In this document: positions 44,032-54,600 of the stretch, one piece after another
Position numbering within the stretch: the stretch's first letter is position 1
How the letters are laid out: every line of letters begins with the position of its first letter
Assembly: GCA_016936215.1 (NCBI GenBank)
Contig: JAFGPL010000240.1
Coordinates: 1-55,397, forward strand
Reading direction: 5' to 3'
From: Bacteroidales bacterium
GTDB taxonomy: Bacteria; Bacteroidota; Bacteroidia; Bacteroidales; UBA10428
Length of the DNA: 55,397 bases
The notes under the pieces: generated by a model
Seen by the model: the letters and a program-made list of their open reading frames with translations, nothing else
Told to the model about the DNA's origin: nothing
The model's database searches: none
Program-made: the position numbers and the translations under genes

Positions 44032-45240
44032 GTGAAAATAAAAGATGCTGAAGTGGTGGTATGTTCTCCTACCCGAAATTTTGTAACCCTAATCATACAT
44101 ACCGATGAAGGTATTTACGGCTTGGGCGATGCTACATTGAACGGCCGTGAACTGGCCGTGGCAGAATACCTTAAAGAGCATTGCATCCCTGCCCTTATCG
44201 GCCGCAATCCTTTCGATACTGAAGATATCTGGCAATATTTTTACAAGGGGGCATACTGGAAAAGAGGACCGGTAACCATGACAGCCATTGCAGCTATTGA
44301 CGTGGCACTTTGGGATATCAAGGCAAAAGCGTTGAGTGTTCCTTTGTACCAGTTGCTTGGCGGAAAAAGCCGTGATGGTGTATTGGTCTATTGCCATGCC
44401 AACGGAACCGGCCTTTCGCACTCCATTGAGGAGGTACACCGGCATATCGAACTGGGATATAAAGCCATAAGAGTGCAATCGGGGATACCGGGAATTGAAA
44501 AAACTTACGGTGTGGCATCAAAAGGAAAAAAATACGAACCTGCCACCAGGGGATTACCACAGGAAAGTGTCTGGAGCACCAGTAAATATTTGAACTTTAT
44601 CCCGAAACTATTCGAAGCAGTGCGAAACAAATTTGGTTTCGACATCCATCTGTTGCATGACTGCCACCACCGCCTTACCCCTGTCGAGGCTGCCCGTTTC
44701 GGTAAAGATGCCGAACCTTACCGCCTCTTCTGGATGGAAGACCCGGGGTCGGAAGAGTTGCAGGAGTCATTCAGGCTGATCCGCAATCATACAACCACCC
44801 CCATTGCCGTAGGTGAAATATTCAATTCGGTATTCGACTGTAACAAGCTCATTACAGAGCAGCTAATAGACTACCTGCGAATGACCATCGTGCATGGAGG
44901 GGGGATTACACACCTTTTGAAAACAGCCCACCTGGCAGAGATTTACAATGTGCGTACCGGTTTCCATGGCGCCACAGACCTTTCACCTGTGACGATGGCG
45001 GCAGCATTGCATTTCGATATGGCCATACATAATTTCGGCATACAGGAGCACATGCCCCACGAGCCTCTTGTTGACGAGATCTTTCCTCATGCCTATACAT
45101 ACAAAGATGGTTTTATGTATCCCGGCGAAGCAGCCGGCCTCGGGGTAGGGCTAAACCGTCAGCTTGCGGCAAAATACCCTTACCAGCGGGCATATCTCCC
45201 GGTAAACCGGCTGGAAGACGGAACGGTGTGGAACTGGTAA
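44032..45240 (+). CDS. manD: D-mannonate dehydratase, enolase superfamily (ManD)
   Basis: 402 residues from a GTG start. It converts D-mannonate to 2-keto-3-deoxygluconate with Mg2+. With this start the active-site residues fall exactly at the positions known for characterised ManD enzymes: Arg147 (KAIRV), Tyr159 (EKTYG), Asp210 and His212 (HDCHHRL), Glu236 (WMEDP) and Glu262 (VGEIF). Full conservation fits the high-activity ManD subgroup rather than the low-activity or inactive RspA-like members. The capping domain (residues 1-115) has [15 protein letters not shown]. It is the last gene of the operon, 24 bp after the SDR, and probably ends the glucuronate branch of xylan use present here. 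Confidence 0.95.
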   Translation: MKIKDAEVVVCSPTRNFVTLIIHTDEGIYGLGDATLNGRELAVAEYLKEHCIPALIGRNPFDTEDIWQYFYKGAYWKRGPVTMTAIAAIDVALWDIKAKALSVPLYQLLGGKSRDGVLVYCHANGTGLSHSIEEVHRHIELGYKAIRVQSGIPGIEKTYGVASKGKKYEPATRGLPQESVWSTSKYLNFIPKLFEAVRNKFGFDIHLLHDCHHRLTPVEAARFGKDAEPYRLFWMEDPGSEELQESFRLIRNHTTTPIAVGEIFNSVFDCNKLITEQLIDYLRMTIVHGGGITHLLKTAHLAEIYNVRTGFHGATDLSPVTMAAALHFDMAIHNFGIQEHMPHEPLVDEIFPHAYTYKDGFMYPGEAAGLGVGLNRQLAAKYPYQRAYLPVNRLEDGTVWNW

Positions 45241-45500
45241 GGTTTATATTAAGCCAACAGAAATGAACAGGTGTTTGTTAAAAGATTTTTTCTTTAAGGT
45301 TGAAGATAACAATGTTAAATATTGATATAGTATTTCGAATTGAATATATACAATTAATACAGAGTCTGCACCAATTACCTTCCAAACAATTCAAAAGGAT
45401 TAATATTGCGCTTTTTGGACGTGCCAAAAAACGAGTTGAAAAATAGTAGTGTCATGTCAATTGTCATACTGAATCCCGATGAATCGGGATGAAGAACTTA

Positions 45501-45590
45501 TTTCACAGCTTGTCCTGTAAATACGGGAACCTAAAGGAGTAAATTTTCTCACAGCTTGTCCCGCTAATGCGGAAACCGCAGGAAGTAATA
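45501..45590. repeat. degenerate tandem duplication, period 46
   Basis: 45501-45544 (TTTCACAGCTTGTCCTGTAA onward) and 45547-45590 (TCTCACAGCTTGTCCCGCTA onward) align along their length. Both end in a GGAGTAAAT/GGAAGTAAT type sequence. Confidence 0.6.
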
Positions 45591-45608
45591 TTTATTCTTG
45601 AAATACAA

Positions 45609-45805
45609 ATGAGGCTGTGTAAAAAGTCTTTTTCTAACATGATTTGTCATGTTGAGTCCCGATGCACATCGGGACGAAACATCTCATATTCAAAAATATA
45701 GATTATTCCCTGCGGTCATGAGAAAAGTTACTTCATTCGGTCATGAAAAAGATTCTACACTATCGTTCAGAATGACAAGAGAAGTGACTTTTTACACAGC
45801 CTCAT
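45609..45805. repeat. MITE-like element, family C, 20-bp perfect inverted ends
   Basis: ATGAGGCTGTGTAAAAAGTC (45609-45628) is the exact reverse complement of GACTTTTTACACAGCCTCAT (45786-45805). The total is 197 bp. The interior has no reading frame but contains the TCCCGATG/CATCGGGA hairpin. I see no clear target duplication. Ends starting GAGGCTGT resemble those of some Bacteroidetes IS1182-type elements, from memory and unverified. Confidence 0.75.
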
Positions 45806-46255
45806 GACAAAGAAGACTTGACTTGACATTGGTTCTTTCGGCTCCTCTGACTGAACCGGCAAAGGATTGGTATACCCCTTCCAGATACTACTGTACTCAT
45901 CTCATTTTCATAAAGATTATTATACATTTCCACTGAACCGCCAAGCAATTATGTTAAAATTTTCTTTATTGATAATATGCTGAAATACCTTGATAGTAGC
46001 ATATTTTTAAAAAGGGACAAATTTGTGATTAGAATTCAAACCCTGGTATAAATAGAAAATATTTTAGAATCAATCTAAATTAAACCTGACGATAAAAATT
46101 TTTAAGAATTGAGGGTAAGGTTTTGGGAGTTTTTGACAATATACATATAAAAGGTAAAAGCATACAGAATTATTGCATTTAGAAGGGTCCAAATCAGAAA
46201 TCTATAATATCAATAAACACCATTATACTTATTAACCATTTCAAACTTCCCAGTC

Positions 46256-46501
46256 ATGACACTTTCAAAAGCATTGAACATTTTGAGGTACATTGATTAT
46301 TGTATCAAAAGCGAAAAAAGTATCAAAGCAGCAGAGATAGCTGAAAAATTAGAGATTTCAGAACGGCAGGTATTCAACTATTTAAAAGAAATGAAAACCG
46401 AGGGTTTTCCTATAGCCTATTCCCGTAAAACAAATAAATTTTACTATACTGAAGAAGGTTTTTTCTTCCTGGGATTTCTTAAAACTGGTATTCAAAACTA
46501 A
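46256..46501 (+). CDS. small winged-helix DNA-binding protein
   Basis: 81 residues. Residues 1-60 form an HTH_11/DeoR-like winged helix: SKALNILRYIDYCIKSEKSI, KAAEIAEKLEISERQVFNYL (recognition helix ISERQVFNYLKEMK) and the wing GFPIAYSRKTNKFYYTE. The C-terminal GFFFLGFLKTG is hydrophobic. No effector domain is present. It lies alone between the repeat patch and the secreted cassette; a regulatory link to the cassette is possible but there is no direct sign of one. AT-rich like the gene that follows. Confidence 0.7.
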   Translation: MTLSKALNILRYIDYCIKSEKSIKAAEIAEKLEISERQVFNYLKEMKTEGFPIAYSRKTNKFYYTEEGFFFLGFLKTGIQN

Positions 46502-46790
46502 TTTATTGATAGTTCTTTAGCTAGAAGCCATATCTTCGATTTATTATTTAGAATTGTTCTAAATTTTCATGCTGAATGGTCATTTCAGGGTGGACGTTTA
46601 AATTTGTTACAAATTACATTACCAAAAATTAATTATTCTTTCAATGAAGATATCTATTTTTTTGTTTCTTAATAACATAGATTTCTATTTACATATCATA
46701 AATCAATTTTTTCTATTTAAAATAACCTTACTACAGTTTATTATTAAATCTATTGATTTAAGTTAAAAATGTTTCAAAATATTAAAGCAC
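46502..46790. other. AT-rich intergenic gap, nothing recognised
   Basis: About 290 bp of very AT-rich sequence without a gene, a clear promoter box or a strong hairpin. Confidence 0.6.
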
Positions 46791-49724
46791 ATGAGTATTT
46801 TAAAACTATCAAGATTAGTTGTGATTTTAATTACACTTTCCATTGAAATATTAAAGAGTCAAGTTAATAACTTACCATCTCTGCAATATATTCCTCAATC
46901 ACCCACTGCAGCAGCATATTCCCGATATGGTGAGATTCCAGTGGATTTTAGTACAGGAGTACCAAATATTGAAATACCTATTTACACTCTGGAGGTTGGA
47001 GATGTAAAAGTTCCTGTAACAATTTCTTATCATGCCTCGGGTATTAAGGTAAAGGATTTAGCATCTGAAGTTGGTTTGGGTTGGGTGTTAAATTATGGAG
47101 GTTCATTAACTGTAAATATTCTTGGAATACCTGATGTAATTAATCGCAAACCATTCGGTTATAGAACTTCAACTGATATAAATAATTCAATAAGTAATTG
47201 TAGTGATCTTGAAGATTGTTATGATTTATTACATGATTATTGGTATGATCTATCCAAAAAATATCCTGTAATAGATCAATACTGGCTTGGTTTGTCTAAT
47301 CCACCTAATTTAATAGATTTCTTTTCAGATAGGTTTAATTATAGGCTTTGCACAGGTGAAAGTGGTATTTTCAGGAAGGATTTTATTCAGGACAATTTAA
47401 TTAGATACATACCATACCAACCCATAGAGGTTATTAGATTTGAGCAGACAAATATTGATATTGTTTCAACAAATGGATTTAGACATTACTTTAAGAACTA
47501 TTTTTCAAATAATCGTGATATTTATTTTCTCGATAAAATTGTAGCTGCGGATAAAACAGACTCTATCCTCTATTTTTATACTACTTGTGTAACTGATATG
47601 GATGAAATAGCTTATTCCGTTTCCTGGAAATTTGAAGAAGTTACAATGGATGGAGGATATATTCATACTGTCCCTCAAGAAAGCAGTTATATTAATAAAC
47701 AATTCGTTGGAGAAGCAGGAGGCAGATATAATTTGGTTCTAGACAGCATTATTTCAAAAAATGTTATAATATGTTTTAATTACACCTCAGACAGGCATGA
47801 AGATGAAAGTACCGGAAAAAGGATGATAAAAGCTACAATTAAAAACAGGCAGACAAGACAAAGCATTAAAGTTTTTAATTTTGTTCACTCCTATTTTGGT
47901 ACTTCAGTTGAAGATAATGAGAGATTAAGGCTTGATGGGATCAATGTTTCCGGTTCTACTGCTGAAATTGTCGATAAATATTCCTTCTATTATAACAATA
48001 CTCCACTGCCAAAGTACCCGAAAATGGAGCCGGGTAATAATTTTTATGAAGATTATTGGGGTTATTATAACGGTTCAGGTGCAACAAATTTAATTCCACC
48101 CTTCTTTTCGACTTTTGCAATACCAAGTTTTCATCCATGGGAAGTTGGTTATTTGCAGCCAGATGCAACTTTGGTGAAAGCTTGTATTTTAACAGAAATA
48201 AAGTATCCTACTGGTGGGAAAACCAAATTTGAGTACGAGGCAAATTGTGTCGATGGCAATATAGGAGGATTAAGGATTAAGAAAATCACTTCTTATACTG
48301 ATGAATCATCACCTGCATTTACTAAAACATATGCATATAGCCGTCCAATTTATAGAGAAATAGTACCTACTAATTATAGATTTTCTAGTCCACAGGAACA
48401 TTATGTTGTTGATCATAATAATATTGGATATACAACATATTATACCTACTCAGCCAATTCAAATTCATATCGCCCTATTCTTAATAGCAATGGTACACCA
48501 GTCATGTTTCAGGAAGTAACAGAGTTTTTAGGTGAAAATACAGCAATAATTGGGAAAAATGTTTATAATTATGATTGTTACAAATGGGAAGAGTCCCAGA
48601 TAATCTGCAATAATGACCTTGAACCTAGATTTCTAAACCGTTTTCATAATGATTATGGAAATTATCAGCCAAAATCATTAGGAATGACTAGTTATAAATT
48701 TAGTGATGGCATTTTTATTCCAGTTAGAGAGGTTAGTAATCTTTATTCTGAGTATAAAACTAATGAATTTAATACAGGATTAGTGTTTGCCTCAGATGTT
48801 GATATTGAAACAATTGATGGAACTGATCCCGAAAATGCCTTTAGACATTATAATACAGATAGACTTACATATGAAGTTTTGACTAATCGATATGCAGGAA
48901 GATTAATTTATTGTGATACTAAGGGTTATGAGGATAAAACTGTTTTAATTAGCACTTCTACTATTGATTATACTGAAAATGGCTCAGTTGTATCAACAAC
49001 CTATTATGAATATGACGATTATACGCAAGTGAATCGGAAAACCGGACCGATTTTAGATACTTATTTTAATTATCCTTACGATTTAAGTGCTTCGGGTAAT
49101 ATTTATGAGGCTATGGTAAATAAACATATCTTAACTCCTGTAGTAGAACAGATCGACTATAATGGAACTACTCATTTACAAACAACTAAAACCAATTACA
49201 GCAACTGGAGTAATAATATAATTGCCCCCATCACAATTCAAACCAAACAAGGTTCAAACCCCAATTTTGAAACACACATCAACTACCAAGCATACGATAA
49301 TCATGGCAATGTAATAAGTGTCTCACAAGAAAATGATATACCAACCGGTTATTATTGGGATTACAATAAGACATATCCTGTTATAAAAGCAGCAAATGTA
49401 ACTGGTAATCAATTAGCATTAACCATAGAATATTACGAGAACATATTTCCAACTGGTGTTGAAAGTTTTGACCAGATTACTGAACCTTCTTTAAACCCAA
49501 CACAGAATACATGGCTTAAAGAAATACATGCTAATCTGTGTGCAGATTTTCCAAATGGTATGATCTCTGTATACACCTACAAACCCCTCGTTGGCATGAC
49601 ATCCGAAACAGGGCCTGACGGAGTAACCACTTATTACGAATACGACAGTTTTGGTAGGTTGCAGTATATCAAAGACCAGGACCTGAACATCATACAAGAG
49701 TATAAATACCATTACAAAGAGTAA
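46791..49724 (+). CDS. secreted YD/RHS-type shell protein
   Basis: 977 residues. A signal peptide (residues 1-24, KLSRLVVILITLSIEILKSQ) leads to the N-terminal module common in Bacteroidetes RHS-like proteins: YSRYGEIPVDFSTGVPNIEI, VKVPVTISYHASGIKVKD and ASEVGLGWVLNYGGSLTV. The middle is a long beta-rich region with KYPTGGKTKFEYEAN and many Tyr/Asn-rich strands. The C-terminus has YD-type repeats (GNVISVSQENDIPTGYYWDY, TSETGPDGVTTYYEYDSFGR) and stops shortly after, with no RHS core or toxin tip. It may be a shell subunit that works with a larger partner. The 5' two-thirds is markedly AT-rich, while the last ~500 bp has a composition closer to the next genes. Confidence 0.82.
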   Translation: MSILKLSRLVVILITLSIEILKSQVNNLPSLQYIPQSPTAAAYSRYGEIPVDFSTGVPNIEIPIYTLEVGDVKVPVTISYHASGIKVKDLASEVGLGWVLNYGGSLTVNILGIPDVINRKPFGYRTSTDINNSISNCSDLEDCYDLLHDYWYDLSKKYPVIDQYWLGLSNPPNLIDFFSDRFNYRLCTGESGIFRKDFIQDNLIRYIPYQPIEVIRFEQTNIDIVSTNGFRHYFKNYFSNNRDIYFLDKIVAADKTDSILYFYTTCVTDMDEIAYSVSWKFEEVTMDGGYIHTVPQESSYINKQFVGEAGGRYNLVLDSIISKNVIICFNYTSDRHEDESTGKRMIKATIKNRQTRQSIKVFNFVHSYFGTSVEDNERLRLDGINVSGSTAEIVDKYSFYYNNTPLPKYPKMEPGNNFYEDYWGYYNGSGATNLIPPFFSTFAIPSFHPWEVGYLQPDATLVKACILTEIKYPTGGKTKFEYEANCVDGNIGGLRIKKITSYTDESSPAFTKTYAYSRPIYREIVPTNYRFSSPQEHYVVDHNNIGYTTYYTYSANSNSYRPILNSNGTPVMFQEVTEFLGENTAIIGKNVYNYDCYKWEESQIICNNDLEPRFLNRFHNDYGNYQPKSLGMTSYKFSDGIFIPVREVSNLYSEYKTNEFNTGLVFASDVDIETIDGTDPENAFRHYNTDRLTYEVLTNRYAGRLIYCDTKGYEDKTVLISTSTIDYTENGSVVSTTYYEYDDYTQVNRKTGPILDTYFNYPYDLSASGNIYEAMVNKHILTPVVEQIDYNGTTHLQTTKTNYSNWSNNIIAPITIQTKQGSNPNFETHINYQAYDNHGNVISVSQENDIPTGYYWDYNKTYPVIKAANVTGNQLALTIEYYENIFPTGVESFDQITEPSLNPTQNTWLKEIHANLCADFPNGMISVYTYKPLVGMTSETGPDGVTTYYEYDSFGRLQYIKDQDLNIIQEYKYHYKE

Positions 49725-49751
49725 CAAAACCTGCCAATAAAACAATAAGAT

Positions 49752-51632
49752 ATGAAAAACTTTCAGAAAATACCTCTCCTATCCTCGTTACTATCAATGT
49801 TTCTTTGTCCAATGCATATGGTACATTCTCAAACAGTAATCAATGCCGGTGAAATAAACGGGACATGGACAAAAGATCAATCACCTTATCTCATTAAAGG
49901 AGATGTAAACATTCCCGCGGGTGATTCCCTGGTTATCATGCCTGGCGTAAAAGTGACCTTTGGTGGATTATATAGAATTAATGTGCAGGGTTACCTGAAA
50001 GCTGCAGGTAATAAGAATGATTCCATATTTTTTACTATTGCCGACACATCTATTTACCGGAAAAAAGATTTTACAGGATGGGGTGGAATCCGTTTCGACC
50101 GCAGGTCGGTGACCTGGGATACCCTCGTTACAAAAATGCCAAAAAACGATGAAGCCAGGAAAATATACAGGCAAAGGGTTGAAAACGGGAATCTGGACAC
50201 CATGCCCAGAATAATCCTGAAGCTGCAACCTGAGGACCTTGTTCACGACACAATAGTTAGTGATTCACTCTTTCATGCCGTTAAAGGTTCAAAGATCGAA
50301 TATTGTCGTTTTGAATATGCATCTGCCATAAATAACCGTAAACCTTATGTCTTTGGCGGCGCAATATACATTTACAGGTATTCCAACCTCATTATCAGCA
50401 ACTGCAAATTCAGCAATAACCGTGCATATGCCGGCGGGGCGATCTATTGCAAAGAAGCAGCACCGGTGATCAACAATAATTTATTTCATTCAAACCGGGC
50501 AGAAAGCAGTGGCGGGGCGATGGTATTTATCCATTCAGGCGCTTTTATATCGGGAAACACAGCAAAAAGCAACACCTCGGGACATAATGGCGGGGCAGTG
50601 TTGTTTTATGAATCAAGCCCGTACTTGTTAAACAACACTTTTTTCAACAATAGTGCAGAGAATAGCGGTGGGGCGATCTATTGCGAAAATGAGCTTAAAC
50701 AGTTTTTTGCTACAGGCGAATACAGGCTTGCCAAGAACTCAAAATACCTTCGCGAACAGTTTACTGAAAGGATTGCGGTCAACAGTCTTGTTAATAGCAA
50801 TAAAGGCAACTCCCTGGGTAAAATAATCAATAATGTAATCTGCAACAACAAAGCATCGTATGGCGGGGCATTGGGATTGTCTTCAACCGCCCCTGACCTT
50901 GTAAATAACACGATAAGCAATAACCGGGCCGGTGAAGGAAGCGGTATTTATTCCTATTTCTCATCACCATCTGTCACTAACTCCATTATCTATGGCAATT
51001 CGGGTTCCAAGAATAACGAACAGGTTTATCTTTACGGCAATACCCCCATTTATTTAAATTACTGCAATATAGAATCCGGAAAATCAGGTATTGCAGCCGA
51101 TACTGCCTTTCATCCTGTGATAAATTATTCTGACAACATTGCTATCAATCCCATTTACAAAAATGCGGATTCTTATGATTATTCACTGGGAGAAAAATCA
51201 GGATGCATTGATGCCGGCACACCAAACACATCTGAGATAAGCATCCTTCTTTCTGACATCCGTGGCAACATTCGAATTTTTAATAACCAAATTGACATTG
51301 GCGCCATGGAATATATCCCAGCTGTTCAGGTAAAGAAAAAGAGTACTGATGAAAAGCTGCAGGATATGGATATTTTAAAAGAGTCAATTGTCCTTGTTTA
51401 CCCTAACCCTACAAACGGGCTGTTTAATATTACCCTACATAATAATAAATATAAAACCATCGGGATAAGCATCTATGCCCAAAACGGTCAGTCTGTTTTA
51501 CATAAGGAATATCCTGCCGGTGAATGGTTAGAGCAGCAGGTTGATATTAGCGGCAAATCTCCCGGTATTTACATCATTTGCATTGATTCGGGGTCAAATA
51601 TCATCTACCGGGGTGAAATTGTGTTACAATAA
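49752..51632 (+). CDS. T9SS-exported parallel beta-helix protein
   Basis: 626 residues. A signal peptide (up to about residue 26, cleavage after VHSQ) is followed by an opening GTWTKDQSPYLIKGDVNIPA segment typical of right-handed beta-helix proteins. Residues about 190-420 are beta-helix coils with recurrent NN-x-A-x-x-GGAI (NRAYAGGAIYC, SSGGAMVF, NGGAVLFYE). A closing segment GCIDAGTP to IDIGAMEY matches the choice-of-anchor Q type. The last ~80 residues (VYPNPTNGLFNITL to the end) are a T9SS type A sorting domain. No catalytic motif is seen. It starts 27 bp after the YD-shell gene and ends 37 bp before the RHS fusion, so the three are probably co-expressed. Confidence 0.88.
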   Translation: MKNFQKIPLLSSLLSMFLCPMHMVHSQTVINAGEINGTWTKDQSPYLIKGDVNIPAGDSLVIMPGVKVTFGGLYRINVQGYLKAAGNKNDSIFFTIADTSIYRKKDFTGWGGIRFDRRSVTWDTLVTKMPKNDEARKIYRQRVENGNLDTMPRIILKLQPEDLVHDTIVSDSLFHAVKGSKIEYCRFEYASAINNRKPYVFGGAIYIYRYSNLIISNCKFSNNRAYAGGAIYCKEAAPVINNNLFHSNRAESSGGAMVFIHSGAFISGNTAKSNTSGHNGGAVLFYESSPYLLNNTFFNNSAENSGGAIYCENELKQFFATGEYRLAKNSKYLREQFTERIAVNSLVNSNKGNSLGKIINNVICNNKASYGGALGLSSTAPDLVNNTISNNRAGEGSGIYSYFSSPSVTNSIIYGNSGSKNNEQVYLYGNTPIYLNYCNIESGKSGIAADTAFHPVINYSDNIAINPIYKNADSYDYSLGEKSGCIDAGTPNTSEISILLSDIRGNIRIFNNQIDIGAMEYIPAVQVKKKSTDEKLQDMDILKESIVLVYPNPTNGLFNITLHNNKYKTIGISIYAQNGQSVLHKEYPAGEWLEQQVDISGKSPGIYIICIDSGSNIIYRGEIVLQ

Positions 51633-51669
51633 AAAATCCAAATCGGTCACAGGTTAAAACCAAAAAGAA

Positions 51670-54600
51670 ATGGGAAGAAAAATAATAATTACAGCAGTCC
51701 TCTCAATATCAATTTTAAGTCTACCTGTCTATGGGCAAAAGGCCAAAAAACCAAAAAACCCTGTTGATACAACCACTATTGTCACACCCGTTGACAGTGC
51801 TGCAATAGAGGTCGAATATGCTGTAAAAGCTGCTGAAAGCGAGATGATGACGTTATCATCAACCACTACAGTGACATTAATGATGGTATCATTACCCACC
51901 ACCTATAATTATTATGTGGCAAAGAACGGGCTTGATTCGAACCCGGGTACCGAGGCACAACCTTTTGCGACCATCCAGAAGGCCATAGATGTAGCTGTTA
52001 CTGGCAATGCCATCAAGGTAAAAGAAGGAATATATTATGAAAACATTGACTATAAAGGCAAAAGCCTGAAAATTGTTGGCAGCCCTGAAAACCCAAACCT
52101 TACAACCATTGACGGGAGAGGGGTGACCCATGTGGTGCAGATGATCTATAAAGAAAACACATCCACCCTGCTCAGTGGGTTTACCATCACAAACGGGAAG
52201 GCGACAAGCATGGCTACTTATCATACAAATTACGGTGGCGGGATTTATTTATTTGATAATGCCAAACCGACACTCTCACACCTGATAATAAAAGGAAATA
52301 CTGCCAGCGTCGGTGGGGCATTGGCCGCTTTACACAGCGCATCCCCAACACTTGAGAATGTACTGATCTGTGATAATACAGCCTCGGCAGGAGCAGCCGC
52401 CTATTTTTACAATGGTGTTGCCCCAAAGCTTTACAATGTCACGATTGCAGGAAACCAAACAACCAGTTCCCTGCATGGTGCCTTTTACCTGTCCCGGTAT
52501 GCAAATGCCTATTTATACAACTGTATCAGTTGGAACACTGAAAGCACTTACGAGGTCAGCTTTAATTCCTCTTCATCTTATAACGGTCCGTGCACTGTTT
52601 ATTTTACTTATTCAGATAACCGGGGAGGCCAGTACGGGCTTGTGAACAGAGGGACAAGCGGTTTTACCATGACGGTGAGCTGGCCGACCGGGAATATTTC
52701 AAGCAACCCGCTATTTTTTAATTACAACAGCAGGGATTTTAACCTTGCTTCAGGTTCCCCTTGTATTGATGCTGGAAATGCTTTAACGGAATACAATGAT
52801 GTTAACTTTCCACCGAGCCAGGGTACGGTCAGGAATGATATGGGTATGTCCGGCGGTCCTTCCACCTGGGTGGAGCCCCATGTAACTGAACTGGTAAGTG
52901 CGAGTGACTTCACACCTTATCAATCGGATAATTATATTTTTTCAAAGACAAAAATGCACAAAACCGGGGGAGGTACTGATTACAAGGAGGTCTTCCAGTA
53001 TTTTGACGGCTTGGGCCGGCCGCTGCAAACTGTTGATTACAAAGCAAGCCCAAAAGGCAACGACATTGTGCAACCGATGGAATACGATCCGTTTGGCCGG
53101 GAAGCAAAAAAATACCTTCCTTATGCTTCAACCGATGCTATTGGAACATACCGTTCCGGGTGGAAGACCGAACAGGCGGCATTTTATACAAATACCATGA
53201 ACCATTCTGATGGCAATTATGCATATTCAGAGACTGTGTTTGACAACTCCCCGCTTAACCGGGTGATGAAACAGGGGGCGCCGGGTAATGACTGGAAGGT
53301 AGTCAACACCACAACGGAAAGGCAAAGCAGCGAAAATGTAATCAGCTATCAATACCTGACTAATATAATATCAGATTCAGCATATTATTGGACCATCAGC
53401 GGGACATATCCCACCGTTACATTTACGAAAAATTCATATGCCTCAGGAACACTTTATAAAACGGTTGTTTCCGATGAAAACAATAATCCTGTTACTGAGT
53501 TTAAAGACATACAGGGCAAAGTGGTATTGAAAACGGATGCCCTGGGCGGAAAAACCTATTATATTTATGATAATTTTGAACTGTTGCGCTGTGTAATACC
53601 CCCGCTCGCATCACAAACACTTAATAAAGAAGGTTCTTTTATCACCTCTGTGGGATTAACTGTCTTTAATGAGTTGTGTTATTATTATGAATATGACTAT
53701 CGCAACCGAATGACCATAAAAAAACTTCCGGGGACCATTGGTGTTTATACAATGCTATATGATGACCTTGACAGGCTAATACAAACGGAAGATCCTAACG
53801 GGAACAGGATTTATACAAAATACGACATTTTCTCAAGACCTATTGAGACCGGAAATGCAATTACCGGTGCATGGCTTACAAAAACACACTATGATTCTTA
53901 TTCCAAAAACGGAATAAATTATACCTCTGAATTGCCATACAATAAGACTACCTATGGATATGGTTATACTCAAATAACTTCTTCAACTGCATTAAAAGGA
54001 AAAGTTACCGCAACTATTACAAGGGTACTTGATCCTATTGACGGTATAAAAGACTCTATCAGAACGGTTAATTATTATGATAAATATGGAAGGATCATCC
54101 AGACCGTTTCTGATAACCATACAAACGGAAGGGAAATTGTAAGCCATCTATATAAGTATAAAAACGGTGAACAGGTTGAAAAAACCAAATACTGCCATTG
54201 GAAAGGCACCACAACCGGTTCCCCCAGTCATATCATCGAACAGTTGTTTACATACGACCATGCAGGCAGGTTAAAAAGCACCGATGAGATCATAAACAAC
54301 AATAAAGTAAGGATGTCTGAAATGGTTTACGGCGAAGACGGTACCTTGCATGCAAAACGTATTGGTAATTCATTGCAAACAGTGGATTATAATTACAACA
54401 TAAGGGGATGGTTAAGGGAGATGAATGCACCTTATACATGGGGAGACGGGGCCAAATTGTTTAATATGAGGCTTTACTACGGGAACCATGAAAATTATTC
54501 CAGCTATAATGGCAATATAACTGAAATGATTTGGTCGGACAATGTTGGAAAACTTGGGTATTATACATTTGAATATGATAAATTGAACTGTTTAAAAAAC

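Larger units (their letters stand above)
45241..46255. other. 1-kb non-coding region, repeat-rich
   Basis: No credible gene on either strand. From left to right there are an AT-rich stretch, a TCCCGAT/ATCGGGA hairpin near 45473-45490, a degenerate tandem pair (45501-45590), the inverted-repeat element at 45609-45805, and about 400 bp of AT-rich DNA before the small HTH gene. A second TCCCGATG/CATCGGGA hairpin sits inside the element at 45657-45674. It separates the xylan locus from the RHS cassette and looks like a graveyard of small palindromic repeats. Confidence 0.7.

Noticed and set aside
45448-45832. Possible outer inverted repeat (AGTGTCATGTCAA versus AATGTCAAGTCAA) enclosing the family C element
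   Set aside because: Only 11 of 13 bases match and there is no flanking duplication, so chance cannot be excluded.
45840-45960. Minus-strand 40-codon frame in the repeat-rich gap
   Set aside because: Too short, no motif, and it runs into the repeat element.
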